A stretch of 61,089 bases of DNA. Origin: CAZCDS01 sp964497585. GTDB taxonomy: Bacteria > Desulfobacterota > Desulfomonilia > Desulfomonilales > Desulfomonilaceae. Every line of letters begins with the position of its first letter. Position 1 is the first letter of the stretch. Of this stretch, positions 36,997 through 45,173 are shown piece after piece. A model generated the notes under the pieces. That model did not search any database, was not told the origin of the DNA, and worked only from the letters and a program-made list of their open reading frames with translations. Where the stretch lies: the NCBI GenBank assembly GCA_964497585.1, contig CAZCDS010000040.1, positions 1 through 61,089 on the forward strand, read 5' to 3'. The position numbers and the translations under genes were made by a program.

Positions 36997-37662
36997 CTAT
37001 AGTTTGCGAAGCTGGGAGATCATCTTGATGGCTTCTTGCACCGCGTTACCCGCGCTCTCAGCGTAGCCGTCCGCTCCGAACAGCTTCGCCACGTCTTTGG
37101 TGACAGGAGCTCCACCGAGCATGATCGCCACATCAGGGTTCTTCTCCTTGATCATAGCGATGACCTTCTTCATGCCCATCATGGTGGTGGTCATCATCGC
37201 GGAGAGAGCCACGATTTCCGAATCGGTCCGGAGCTGTTCCTCCGCGAATTTCTCCAGCGGCACGTCCCTGCCCAGATCGTGGACCGTGAAGCCACCCACA
37301 TCAAACATCATCTTGATCAGGTTCTTTCCGATGTCATGGACGTCTCCCTGAACGGTTCCGATCACCACCTGGCCTTTGACGTCATCGCTGGCGTCAACCT
37401 TCATGTGTGGTCGCAGGATATCCAGGCCTTTGTACAGGGCGTCCGCGCACATGAGGATCTCCGGCACGAAGTACTCCTGCCGGTCGTACAGATCACCGAC
37501 GATCTCCATACCCGCTGCAAGGCCGTTCATGATTGCGTCGTACGCGTCAAGGCCTTCGTCAACTGCCATGTTCGCATATTCTTCGACCCTCTCTTCCTGA
37601 TATTCCACTACTCCCTCGGAAAGGTTGTCCAGTATCTCTTTGCGTCTGTCTTCAGAAACCAT
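36997..37662 (-). CDS. Corrinoid protein (MtaC/MttC/MtbC type)
   Basis: A 221-residue methyl carrier. It has an N-terminal helical cap (about residues 1-90) and a B12-binding domain with the cobalt-ligand motif DVHDIGKN (His lower ligand, about residue 107), then SAMMTTTMMGM and GGAPVTKDVA. The ATG at 37662 is chosen because GGAGG precedes it and the family begins there; the longer frame is rejected. Cobalamin is alternately methylated and demethylated by the partner methyltransferases encoded upstream and reactivated by the RACo-type protein. Confidence 0.93.
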   Translation of the reverse strand: MVSEDRRKEILDNLSEGVVEYQEERVEEYANMAVDEGLDAYDAIMNGLAAGMEIVGDLYDRQEYFVPEILMCADALYKGLDILRPHMKVDASDDVKGQVVIGTVQGDVHDIGKNLIKMMFDVGGFTVHDLGRDVPLEKFAEEQLRTDSEIVALSAMMTTTMMGMKKVIAMIKEKNPDVAIMLGGAPVTKDVAKLFGADGYAESAGNAVQEAIKMISQLRKL

Positions 37663-37693
37663 TTGTATTCCTCCGCAGAATAACTCGGCTCCG

Positions 37694-38734
37694 TCAAGCG
37701 CGCCCCACGGCAGGGGTGGCTTTGTTTCCATAATCACGACACGTCTTGACCCAGGCCTTTACGTTGTCCGGTTTAACCTCCGGCCATATGTCGCAGCCAG
37801 GCCAGACAGCGTCCGCTCCAGCGTCGATGCAGGCCTTTATTACCGGTTCCACCTCGGAGGCTTCATTCTGGCAAAATGTGCCGTATGGATCGAAATTGCC
37901 CAGTAGGATGACGTCATCTCCGATCTTCTTTCTTGTCTCGGCCAGGTTGTTCTTTTGATCAAAGCTAAGTGCGTCGGCTCCGCAATCGTTCATCGGTTCC
38001 ACGATGAGGTCGGTCCCGCCACAGATATGCAGAATCTTGGGAGATTCCAGTGCCGCGAAGATCTTTCGAAGATAGGGCTGAACCAGTTGCTTCCACATGC
38101 GCGGAGAGAGCAAATCCGTGCCCGATCCCATCTCACGGATTGAGATGTAATCGACACCCAGAGCCTGATAGCGCTTTGCCACGTCGATGACCACATCGGT
38201 CATCTTGCCCATGAAGGCTTCCACCTTATCCTTTTCCCTGACCACACCCTTGAGCAGAACATCTAACTCGAAGACTTGGCCACCCAACGTGAATGGCCCA
38301 AGGACCCATGAACCCACCGCATACTTGTCCGCGGCGAGCAGCTTCTTGAACGCGGCTTCCACCACCGGCATGCGGGCTTTGGCCGCGTATTCAGGGTCTA
38401 TGTCAACGGATTCATGGGACTCCCATTTGCTGGGAACCGTGGGGTAGAGGACTCCGTCAGCGTCCGCGTACGTTGTACATCCACGGCCCATGGCCTCGGG
38501 AATGGTGCACATGTCGTAGGGGACGACCACGGAGTCGAATCCGAAGATATCCGAGCTCAATGTGGCGGAGTCGGCAAGATAGTCGGCCGAACCGTGGACT
38601 TCCGCGAAACGTATCCCCATCTGTTCTATGGCCTGGATCGTAACCATCCCCATTCCACTGAAAACCGGCATGGTATCGATAGCCTCACGGTTGAAGAACT
38701 TCTTAACTCGCTCTCTTGGGGTCATTTCCGCCAT
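37694..38734 (-). CDS. UroD-fold methyltransferase (MtaA/MtbA/CmuA family), cysteine form
   Basis: A 346-residue barrel protein of the uroporphyrinogen decarboxylase superfamily branch that moves methyl groups between corrinoid proteins and thiols or other acceptors. The expected zinc ligands are present: HICGG (His and Cys, about residue 242) and the late Cys in WPGCDIW (about 318). The start follows AGAGAGGAAAC. It shares the operon with a related enzyme in which the second Cys is replaced by Sec. Without the usual MtaB or MttB partner, the methyl donor or acceptor remains undetermined. Confidence 0.88.
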   Translation of the reverse strand: MAEMTPRERVKKFFNREAIDTMPVFSGMGMVTIQAIEQMGIRFAEVHGSADYLADSATLSSDIFGFDSVVVPYDMCTIPEAMGRGCTTYADADGVLYPTVPSKWESHESVDIDPEYAAKARMPVVEAAFKKLLAADKYAVGSWVLGPFTLGGQVFELDVLLKGVVREKDKVEAFMGKMTDVVIDVAKRYQALGVDYISIREMGSGTDLLSPRMWKQLVQPYLRKIFAALESPKILHICGGTDLIVEPMNDCGADALSFDQKNNLAETRKKIGDDVILLGNFDPYGTFCQNEASEVEPVIKACIDAGADAVWPGCDIWPEVKPDNVKAWVKTCRDYGNKATPAVGRA

Positions 38735-38818
38735 ATACTGTTTCCTCTCTTTTTGAAATGTCTAAACGCAACGGGTTCCACCCAGGTCAACCTACGAGCC
38801 GCGCCGCGCTCCGAGTTC

Positions 38819-39769
38819 TCATTGCATCCCCTTGAGCTGATCGACAAAGTCGGGGAAAAGTTTTCTCAGGGGATGTGTTTCCAGATCGGGCAGCTTTTTC
38901 GTCTCGGCAAAGGCAAGGGCCGCGGTAAACGCGTCGGCCATCGCCACGGCCGGGAAGATCCTCTCAGACCCTGCCATGGGACCGGAAAAGATCATGTCGT
39001 GCCATAACACAGAGGAGACCGCCTCCAGGGACGCGTCAGCCGCGGTCCATCCCTTTGATCCCCACATCTCTCTGGCCGCATTCCACATGTACGATCCGTT
39101 GGAGGGAGCACTGCTGCATGGAAAACCCCACTTCTCTTTGATCATCTTGTTGGCAACGGAACAAAATGCGGTCGCGGGACCATTCATGACTGAGGTGTCA
39201 ACGAAAATACTCTCGAACTTCGCTCCAACCTTCTCGATGACGTCGAGCAGCCTTTGGGTGCCGGTGATGCGGCCCGAGGGCATCATGTCATCCGCGTCAA
39301 AGGCCACCAAAAGCACGTGCTTGACCCCTATATCCGCGATCTCTTTGACCTCGGTCTCCAGGTCTTTCTCCCACACGGTTATACTGTTGTAGAACATCCT
39401 TTCCAGGAGGCCCTTTTCCGCACAATAGCGGGCCGCTTCCAGCTTGGGTTTCATTACCCATGCGTCTATGCAGAAAGGCATGTCGGTTACGCTGGTGACA
39501 AAGTCGATGAAGACCTTGAACTCCTCACCCCTGGTGCCCACGATGTCGGCCATGCACGGAATGCCGGTCTCCTGGGAAAGCTTGTCACATGTTTGGAGAA
39601 GCTCTTCGGCTCGCTTTTCGTTGAAGCCTTCCTTGCGCTTCTCTTCGAAAACCTTGTCTCCCTTTTGAAAAATCGAGGGTACCACCACCGTGGGGTACTC
39701 GCCCGGCTGCCCACCAAACTTGACGCCACCGACCTGGCATACTTTCTGCTCGGTCTCGAATTTGAACAT
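38819..39769 (-). CDS. MtrH-family methyltransferase (tetrahydrofolate/tetrahydromethanopterin side)
   Basis: A 316-residue protein resembling subunit H of tetrahydromethanopterin S-methyltransferase. It has the KVGGVKFGG-like start, ADIVGTRGEEF, FCIDAWVMKP, FVDTSVMNGP and SAPSNGSYMW. In bacteria such enzymes exchange methyl groups between corrinoid proteins and tetrahydrofolate. It therefore links the corrinoid protein to the folate C1 pool and the Wood-Ljungdahl pathway. The start follows AGGGAGA. Confidence 0.88.
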   Translation of the reverse strand: MFKFETEQKVCQVGGVKFGGQPGEYPTVVVPSIFQKGDKVFEEKRKEGFNEKRAEELLQTCDKLSQETGIPCMADIVGTRGEEFKVFIDFVTSVTDMPFCIDAWVMKPKLEAARYCAEKGLLERMFYNSITVWEKDLETEVKEIADIGVKHVLLVAFDADDMMPSGRITGTQRLLDVIEKVGAKFESIFVDTSVMNGPATAFCSVANKMIKEKWGFPCSSAPSNGSYMWNAAREMWGSKGWTAADASLEAVSSVLWHDMIFSGPMAGSERIFPAVAMADAFTAALAFAETKKLPDLETHPLRKLFPDFVDQLKGMQ

Positions 39770-39854
39770 AAAACTTCTCCCTGGCGATGGACGGCCCGAT
39801 CATCATCGGACCGTCCATGTTTGTGAGAAGAGGTCCCCCCGCCACAGGCTGGCG

Positions 39855-40250
39855 CTACTCCTCTACCCTACGCGTATGCTGGCCGGCCTCAGCTTTGGCC
39901 AAGTTGGCCTCGAGATTGTCGAAATCAAAGCCCTTGTCTCTGAGCTCTTTAATCTTCTGGGCCAGCTCCGGGGAAGGGGCTCGATCGGCCATGGCGTCAA
40001 TCAGCTCTTCGTATTGAGGGATGATCGACTCGAAAAGCAGGTCGCCCTGGATGGCAATTGTGGGCAGCACTTTGCCCTTCATCTCGAGGAACTTGCCTAT
40101 TCCTTCCTTGTTCTTGATAGACCACTCCTTATATTGGATCTCGTCCTGAATCTCCTTTGGAAGAGCAGCGATCGACTCCATCATGTAGCCGCACGCCGCG
40201 CATTGGACGCTATCCAGGGTGAGCACGTCTATGACGATCTTATCCGACAT
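39855..40250 (-). CDS. Thioredoxin-like protein with CAAC motif (Cys paralogue of the selenoprotein)
   Basis: A 131-residue protein with the active site Cys17-Ala-Ala-Cys20 followed by GYM, and LPTIAIQGDLLFES containing the cis-Pro. A C-terminal helical extension (about residues 90-131) is absent from the selenoprotein at 32848-33129. The start is 14 bases after the stop of the Sec-containing methyltransferase gene, with AAGGAGG in between, so the pair is tightly coupled. It may reduce the selenol or thiol of that enzyme or its zinc site. Confidence 0.83.
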   Translation of the reverse strand: MSDKIVIDVLTLDSVQCAACGYMMESIAALPKEIQDEIQYKEWSIKNKEGIGKFLEMKGKVLPTIAIQGDLLFESIIPQYEELIDAMADRAPSPELAQKIKELRDKGFDFDNLEANLAKAEAGQHTRRVEE

Positions 40251-40264
40251 CAGCCCACCTCCTT

Positions 40265-41311
40265 TTATTGCCTAACCAAGTGCTGCGGGTAGCTCGCGTA
40301 GTAGGTGTTGTACCATTCAACCGCCTCGATAGCTTGATCCATGTGTTCCACCGGAACATCGTAGGGCATGTCTCAGCCAGGGGCGAAGACGTACCCCGTA
40401 CTGCCGCCCGCGGAGAGAGATACGATGGCATCCTCCTTGGGCGAGAGCAAACCTAGAGACAGAGCGAGGGTCAGCTTCAAGTTGCCGCCAAACCCGACGC
40501 CGTACTTGCGGGCCACGTCTCGGACATATGTGAGATTGAGCTGCTCGTCGATAGCGAATCCATCGGTCCCGACCTGAGCCACTTCTTCCAGGCTCTTGGT
40601 CGCGTCGCCGCAGATGAAGAAGCTTGAGACCTTCCCGGCCTTCCTGATCACATCTATGGCCGGTTGTGAGGCCGGGTTGACGAATTCCCTGAAAGTCTCG
40701 GGCTTGATCTGGGAGGCCACTGGATCGGTGATTGCCACCACGTCGCATCCGATTTCCTCGGCATAGATCCGTGCGGCCTCGGCCGCGACCTGACCTGCGA
40801 AATCAATGATCTCCTTGGCGACTTCTTTATTCTTGTACACGTCCGTGAAGATCCGCACCCCCCTCAAGTGACTCGCCAGAGTAAGAGGGCCGCAGAGAAT
40901 GCCGTATATGGCGATGTCCGGCAACTCCGCCCTGACCTTCTTGCCTGCCTCTACAATGACCGGCCAGCGTCCATCGTTTGGACCAGGGATCTTCAGCCCG
41001 GCCTCTGCCAGGCTCTTTTTGTCCAGGGGATGCCCCGTAATTGACGGCGGATTGTCCGGCCACCATTTGTGCTCGCATCCCATTGAGATGGCCTCGACGG
41101 TCAGGTCGAAAAGTAGAGGGATTCCGTCGGCTTTGTACCTTTCCACTGCGAACTTCACTCCCTTCACAATCAAATCAGGATCCTGGAGATACTTGTCCGC
41201 GGGCTCCCCGATGAGAAAAGCGCTATGGACGCCGGAATAGGGGACCCAGGGCACCTTTTCGGTGGCCAGTCCCTTTACGGCATCGATGACTTGCTGCTTG
41301 CCCATTTCCAC
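40265..41311 (-). CDS. UroD-fold methyltransferase with selenocysteine at a zinc-ligand position
   Basis: A 348-residue protein when the TGA at 40375-40373 is read as Sec313; naive calling stops there at 312 residues. After the TGA the frame continues DMPYDVPVEHMDQAIEA up to TAA at 40267-40265. This restores the family C terminus: relatives read PGC-D-x-P followed by a helix, and the paralogue at 37694 has PGCDIWPEVKPDN. The extension also closes the gap to the next gene from 122 to 14 bases. The other zinc-site motif reads FFICGDA, with Phe where the paralogue has His. A GGU-loop hairpin suited to SelB lies 14 bases after the TGA. It is the first gene of the operon; AGGAGG precedes the start. 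Replacement of a zinc-ligand Cys by Sec is inferred from alignment. Confidence 0.9.
40344..40358 (-). promoter_or_regulatory. Candidate bacterial SECIS hairpin of the Sec-methyltransferase gene
   Basis: On the minus strand TGTTCC and GGAACA form a perfect 6-bp stem around the tri-loop GGT, as in the classical E. coli fdhF element. The loop starts 20 bases after the TGA, within the usual window. Confidence 0.83.
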
Positions 41312-41536
41312 CTCCTAGAAAAAGGGTTGATTGGTGAAAGCTCTTGCTCCTTCCAGTGCTGGTTGGCATGGCCGCCCTCATCCGGCCTCCCTTTCCGGGG
41401 GTCTTTTTGGCCATTGAAGCTCAACCAAGGGATAATGCCAATTCTCCTCGTGTTAGCTCTGTAGTTGCGAGCTGGGAAAACATGATTGTTTTGGTATTAG
41501 AATAAAGCTTAGATCCGGGGCCTATTGTTGAGGAAA

Positions 41537-41566
41537 ATCATAAAGAACAAACATGATGGTTGTCAA
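41537..41566 (-). promoter_or_regulatory. Sigma-70-like promoter of the corrinoid/selenoprotein operon
   Basis: On the minus strand TTGACA (41566-41561) and TATGAT (41542-41537) are separated by 18 bases. The -35 box is perfect and the -10 box differs from consensus at one base. Transcription would start near 41530. Confidence 0.7.
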
Positions 41567-41595
41567 GATCTAATAAAGGTCTATTAAGGTCTATT
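41565..41595 (-). promoter_or_regulatory. Triple direct repeat, probable activator site
   Basis: Reading on the minus strand, AATAGACCTT occurs twice in tandem (41595-41576). A third copy, ATTAGATCTT, matching 8 of 10 bases, follows after one base and touches the -35 box. Helical phasing next to -35 fits an activator such as the LuxR-type protein encoded just upstream. Confidence 0.6.
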
Positions 41596-41652
41596 GGTGC
41601 CCGACCGGCTTGACTGCACAACACTGGTCAGCACCCCTCCCCCGAAATCCGA

Positions 41653-44064
41653 TCAGGTGAGGTCTATTTGTTTCAGGTATCCTGCAAGATTGTGGTCCCG
41701 GCGGGTCAAGCCCAGTTTCTTGCGGATCGAGATCCGTTGAAGCCGAATAGTGTCCGGGCTCTTTTTCAAAAGGAAGGCTATCTCTTCTGTGGTCTTGCCC
41801 AGGCGTATAAGTTGGGCCACTTCCATCTCTTTTCCCGAAAGCTTCAGCCGCGGGTCATCCACGTCAATGGTCTCTGACTGGCGGGAACCTCCCAGGTCCT
41901 GAAGCAGTAGGGCAGCCTGGTTTTCCACCATTAGCGGATCTCCTTTGGCCTCTAGAATTTTGTGAACCCGATCACTGACGCGTCGGGTCAGGTCGAGGGC
42001 CATTTGCTCGCAGGCCCTGGCTCTTTCCGCTTCCGCGTGTCGAAGCAGGGTGTTCAGAGCGAGGTTCTTTTCCTGGAGCTCCTGGCTCTTCGCGGTGAGT
42101 ATTTCCTCGAAGCGTTTCTGCTCCGTAAGGTCCTGGCAGAGCCCCACAGTGCCGTCGGGCATTCCCTGGTCGTCTCTTAACATTGCAAACACGCTGGAGG
42201 CTATTCCCCTCGTTCCATCCCCTCGGACAAACTCATATTCCCCCCTCCAGACATTCCCGTCGCGCAGGACGTTTCGGGTTTGCTGCTCCACCTGTTCACC
42301 TCTGGGGTTTTGAGTCAGGATCTCTGCGGGCCGACCCAGGATCTGGGAAAAGGTGTATCCAAACATGCGCTCGCTGGCCGGGTTCCAATCGATGACGTTT
42401 CCTTGCAGGTCGGTGATGATCATGGCCTCTTGCATGTGGGAGAACATGTGACGGTACTGTCTGAGCTGGCGCGATTCTTCGCGGATGGCGGTCACGTCGT
42501 GCATCAAGATCGCGACCCCGTCACCGATCTTCCCAATCCAGACGCAGACCCGGGACGGCTGATCCCCCTTTCCTCTGAGCCGCAGCCAGGTCTCGAGCTC
42601 CTTGTTTTTGCCTGTTTCGGCCACGTTGCGTGCTGTTTCAAGTACGATTTCACGAGTGTCGTCGTCGGAGAACATGTCTGACAAAGTGGTCCTTGCCGGG
42701 ATCACTTCATTGAGGCCAAGAAGTCTCTGGCCTGTCGGATTGACCGCTGCGCAGAGGAAATCGGTTATTCGTCCCCTGTTGTCTCGGAGAGACCGTAGGA
42801 CAAGAAGAGGATGAGGGACCACATTGAGGGCCTCCGCGATCAGTACGTCGGCCGGCAGCTCGTGGAAAGTATTGGCAAGCAGATCTTCTCGAGGAAGGAC
42901 CATCGCCAGAACGGGACACTGGTTCCCGTGGCCCGGATCCACTTGAACCACTAATTCATGGCCCATGATCCGCCTGCCGGGGAGTCCAAGGGGTGCGAGA
43001 TGGTCCGAATCAAAAGGGGTGCCGTCCGCGAACCGCTCGAGAGCCTTCTGCCATACTTCGGCCGTCTCTTGGGGGATTGGAATCTCCGTGATCTGTCGAC
43101 CAAGCAGTTCGTCCAGAGTCAAATTCAGACCGAAGGTCCGGTTGACAAGATCCAAGGCTCCCCTGGACATTCTTGTGAAGCCATGCCCCGGAAGATAAGT
43201 GTAGAGGCCGCATTTGCGGCAGTCCATCAACGTCCCATATTCCAGGGCTTCCCTGTTTCCGCTGGGGTCAAAGAAGAGTGCGACCATTTGACGAGCCTGG
43301 CCCGCTTCGTCCGGAACCACCAGCAAGGCCATAGATAGAGTTAATACTCTTCCTTGCTTATTCCGGATGCGTATTTGCGTCTCTTCCACACCGGCGTCGC
43401 CTGCCCAGAATCGCTCTATCGTGGCCAAGAACGACCTGACGCTCTCGAAATCCAGGAATAGAGTTTGAACCCAGATCTGCATATGAGCGAGCTCGTCCGA
43501 TGAATATCCTGTGAGACGCTGGGCCTCCTCGTTGCAGGTCACGAAGAAACCGTCGCGCCGCATGGCGATCACGCCCAGACTGTTCTGGCGGCTGAGGAGG
43601 TTCAAAAGGGCCACCGTACCCTTCCTGGAAGCGACAACATTCTTGCGGAACAGTCGGCTGAGTTGCCCGTGGTCCTCCTTGGCCTCGACCATCTCTTTGA
43701 GTTTGGCCACGCAGGAAAGGAGCACGTCGGAGCCACACCGTTCGTCCAAGAGGATTGGGCGGTAGTAGCGCGGAAGGGAGAGCCTTTCCCATCTCGGCTC
43801 TCGCTGCTTGAGGACAACAATCTCGATCGCAGGATTGATCTGTTTGATACCGGTTACCAAGGCCCCAAGGTCCATACCGGCCATCTTTAGCTCGATCACC
43901 GTGATTTCATACTGAGCAGGATCTTGGCCGAGGATTGTGAGACATTGTCGACCGTCGACGGCCCTGTCAATTGCCAGGCCGCCGATCTCAGATTCCAGGA
44001 CGGCATGAAAGGAATCGCTCACCTTGCCGGAATGTCCTACCCACAGAAGTCGCCAGTTTGACAT
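41653..44064 (-). CDS. PAS-domain transcriptional regulator with LuxR-type DNA-binding domain
   Basis: An 803-residue protein. The N-terminal part (about 1-110) resembles a response-regulator receiver, but the phosphoacceptor region reads VIELKMAGMD, with Glu where Asp is usual. PAS domains follow at about 160-275 (GVIAMRRDGFFVTCNEEAQRL), in the middle, and at about 565-690 (AMIITDLQGNVIDWNPASERMFGY). A coiled linker (about 690-735) joins a LuxR/FixJ helix-turn-helix (about 740-803; LKLSGKEMEVAQLI, then TIRLQRISIRKKLGL). PAS domains can sense redox, ligands or cofactors. It lies directly upstream of, and in the same direction as, the corrinoid operon, so it is the natural candidate regulator. 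DNA binding to the operon is inferred. Confidence 0.87.
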   Translation of the reverse strand: MSNWRLLWVGHSGKVSDSFHAVLESEIGGLAIDRAVDGRQCLTILGQDPAQYEITVIELKMAGMDLGALVTGIKQINPAIEIVVLKQREPRWERLSLPRYYRPILLDERCGSDVLLSCVAKLKEMVEAKEDHGQLSRLFRKNVVASRKGTVALLNLLSRQNSLGVIAMRRDGFFVTCNEEAQRLTGYSSDELAHMQIWVQTLFLDFESVRSFLATIERFWAGDAGVEETQIRIRNKQGRVLTLSMALLVVPDEAGQARQMVALFFDPSGNREALEYGTLMDCRKCGLYTYLPGHGFTRMSRGALDLVNRTFGLNLTLDELLGRQITEIPIPQETAEVWQKALERFADGTPFDSDHLAPLGLPGRRIMGHELVVQVDPGHGNQCPVLAMVLPREDLLANTFHELPADVLIAEALNVVPHPLLVLRSLRDNRGRITDFLCAAVNPTGQRLLGLNEVIPARTTLSDMFSDDDTREIVLETARNVAETGKNKELETWLRLRGKGDQPSRVCVWIGKIGDGVAILMHDVTAIREESRQLRQYRHMFSHMQEAMIITDLQGNVIDWNPASERMFGYTFSQILGRPAEILTQNPRGEQVEQQTRNVLRDGNVWRGEYEFVRGDGTRGIASSVFAMLRDDQGMPDGTVGLCQDLTEQKRFEEILTAKSQELQEKNLALNTLLRHAEAERARACEQMALDLTRRVSDRVHKILEAKGDPLMVENQAALLLQDLGGSRQSETIDVDDPRLKLSGKEMEVAQLIRLGKTTEEIAFLLKKSPDTIRLQRISIRKKLGLTRRDHNLAGYLKQIDLT

Positions 44065-44197
44065 GGTGGTCCCTCGGGCTTGGTAATTGAATCAACCCGC
44101 GCAGGGGAAGCTTCAGTTGGGTGGCCTTCACCTCTATTGACACAGCCCGTGACCAAGTATAGCATGAATGATTCAAATCTTCTTCAGGCAGGCGTCG

Positions 44198-44725
44198 ATG
44201 AGCGAAACCGGCAAAATCCAAGTCTTTACGGGTGAAGGAAAAGGGAAGACCACCGCTGCCCTTGGGCTCGCCTGGCGTGCTATTGGGCGAGGTTTGAAGG
44301 TCTTTATGGTGCAGTTCCTCAAAGCTCCTGACACCTCGGGAGAACAGTTTGCGGCAAAGGCCCTCGGTCCGATGTTCACGATAAAGCCGATGGGAAGGAA
44401 AGGGTTCATCCGCAAGCGCGGATGCGAGCCGTTAGACGCCTTAATGGCGGAACACGCACTGGACGAGGCACGCACGGCAATGCTGGACAGCGGTTACGAC
44501 GTCATCATACTCGACGAGGTTAACGTGGCCGTGCATCTGGGATTGGTGAATGTCGAGGCGGTGCTGGATCTGATCGATTCCAAGCCCGAGAATGTGGAAC
44601 TGGTGCTGACCGGGCGGTACGCCCCGCCCGAAATAGTTAAACGAGCTGACTCCGTGGTGGAGATGAAGAAGATCAAACACCACTTCGATAAAGGGATCCC
44701 TGCGCGGAAAGGAATCGAGTTCTAG
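44198..44725 (+). CDS. cobO: ATP:cob(I)alamin adenosyltransferase, CobA/CobO/BtuR type
   Basis: A 175-residue enzyme that adenosylates reduced corrinoids. It has the P-loop FTGEGKGKTTAALGLA (about residues 10-25), FLKAP, the family Walker B-like DVIILDEVN and VLTGRYAPPE. The start at 44198 gives MSETGKIQV, the usual length; an upstream ATG adds ten hydrophobic and basic residues. The gene diverges from the PAS/LuxR regulator. It supports a corrinoid salvage or assembly need of the adjacent methyl-transfer operon. Confidence 0.93.
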   Translation: MSETGKIQVFTGEGKGKTTAALGLAWRAIGRGLKVFMVQFLKAPDTSGEQFAAKALGPMFTIKPMGRKGFIRKRGCEPLDALMAEHALDEARTAMLDSGYDVIILDEVNVAVHLGLVNVEAVLDLIDSKPENVELVLTGRYAPPEIVKRADSVVEMKKIKHHFDKGIPARKGIEF

Positions 44726-45173
44726 CCCGCTGAAACAATCTACCGTGCCCACTGGCACTCAGGAGCACTGCCGGCAAGTTTCCACCGGCACCGTTGAGCC
44801 ACCAACATTTTGGCCGGATGTGCTACCCAGCGCGCAGCCATCACACCACCAAGCCAGGGCCATGAAACCTGTCAACGTAATAGGACACCAGGGGCGTGTC
44901 CCCTATAGCAGGTGACAAAGGTTCTGTCAGAATGAAATAACACTGCTGGACAAGTCAGCAGTGGCACCCAACACTCAAATGGACGTAGTTTCGGACCATC
45001 GCCATAACCGTGCACGTGCCCGAAATCGTGTTGCCGGGCTCAGCTTGGGACGGGGCCACGCGTACTAGGAGTCTGACGTACGAAGCTTTCTGGTTGGCAG
45101 CCCGAGTACTCCGCGGATCAGGCCCTGCATCGCGCCACGATTCGGGAAAACCATTGCGCAAAGCCCCAGGCTC
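44726..45173. other. Intergenic region with two hairpins
   Basis: No gene is supported. It contains GGACAC/GTGTCC around CAGGGGC (about 44882-44900) and the stronger CACTGCTG/CAGCAGTG hairpin at 44941-44963. Either could end transcription of one of the converging flanking genes. Confidence 0.5.
44941..44972. repeat. Short hairpin repeat, copy 2
   Basis: A perfect 8-bp stem CACTGCTG/CAGCAGTG around GACAAGT, then GCACCC. It is nearly the same as the sequence at 36914-36944, including the loop core GGACAAG and the flank GTGGCACCC. Confidence 0.55.

Larger units (their letters stand above)
41312..41652. other. Leader and promoter region of the corrinoid operon
   Basis: A stretch of about 340 bases between the PAS/LuxR regulator gene and the first operon gene. 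It holds the promoter and direct repeats described separately, and a transcribed leader of about 215 bases without a recognised riboswitch. AT content rises sharply around 41500-41600, as expected for a promoter. Confidence 0.6.

Noticed and set aside
37694..37696. Sec read-through of the second UroD-type gene
   Set aside because: It ends in TGA after a complete family-length C terminus that already contains the zinc Cys.
38819..38821. Further Sec codon at the end of the MtrH-type gene
   Set aside because: The gene ends in TGA, but its length is already complete and the frame beyond runs only a few unconserved codons to TAG; no suitable hairpin.
41312..41530. Cobalamin riboswitch in the operon leader
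   Set aside because: The long leader before a B12-dependent operon made this attractive, but I could not find a convincing B12 box or core fold by eye.
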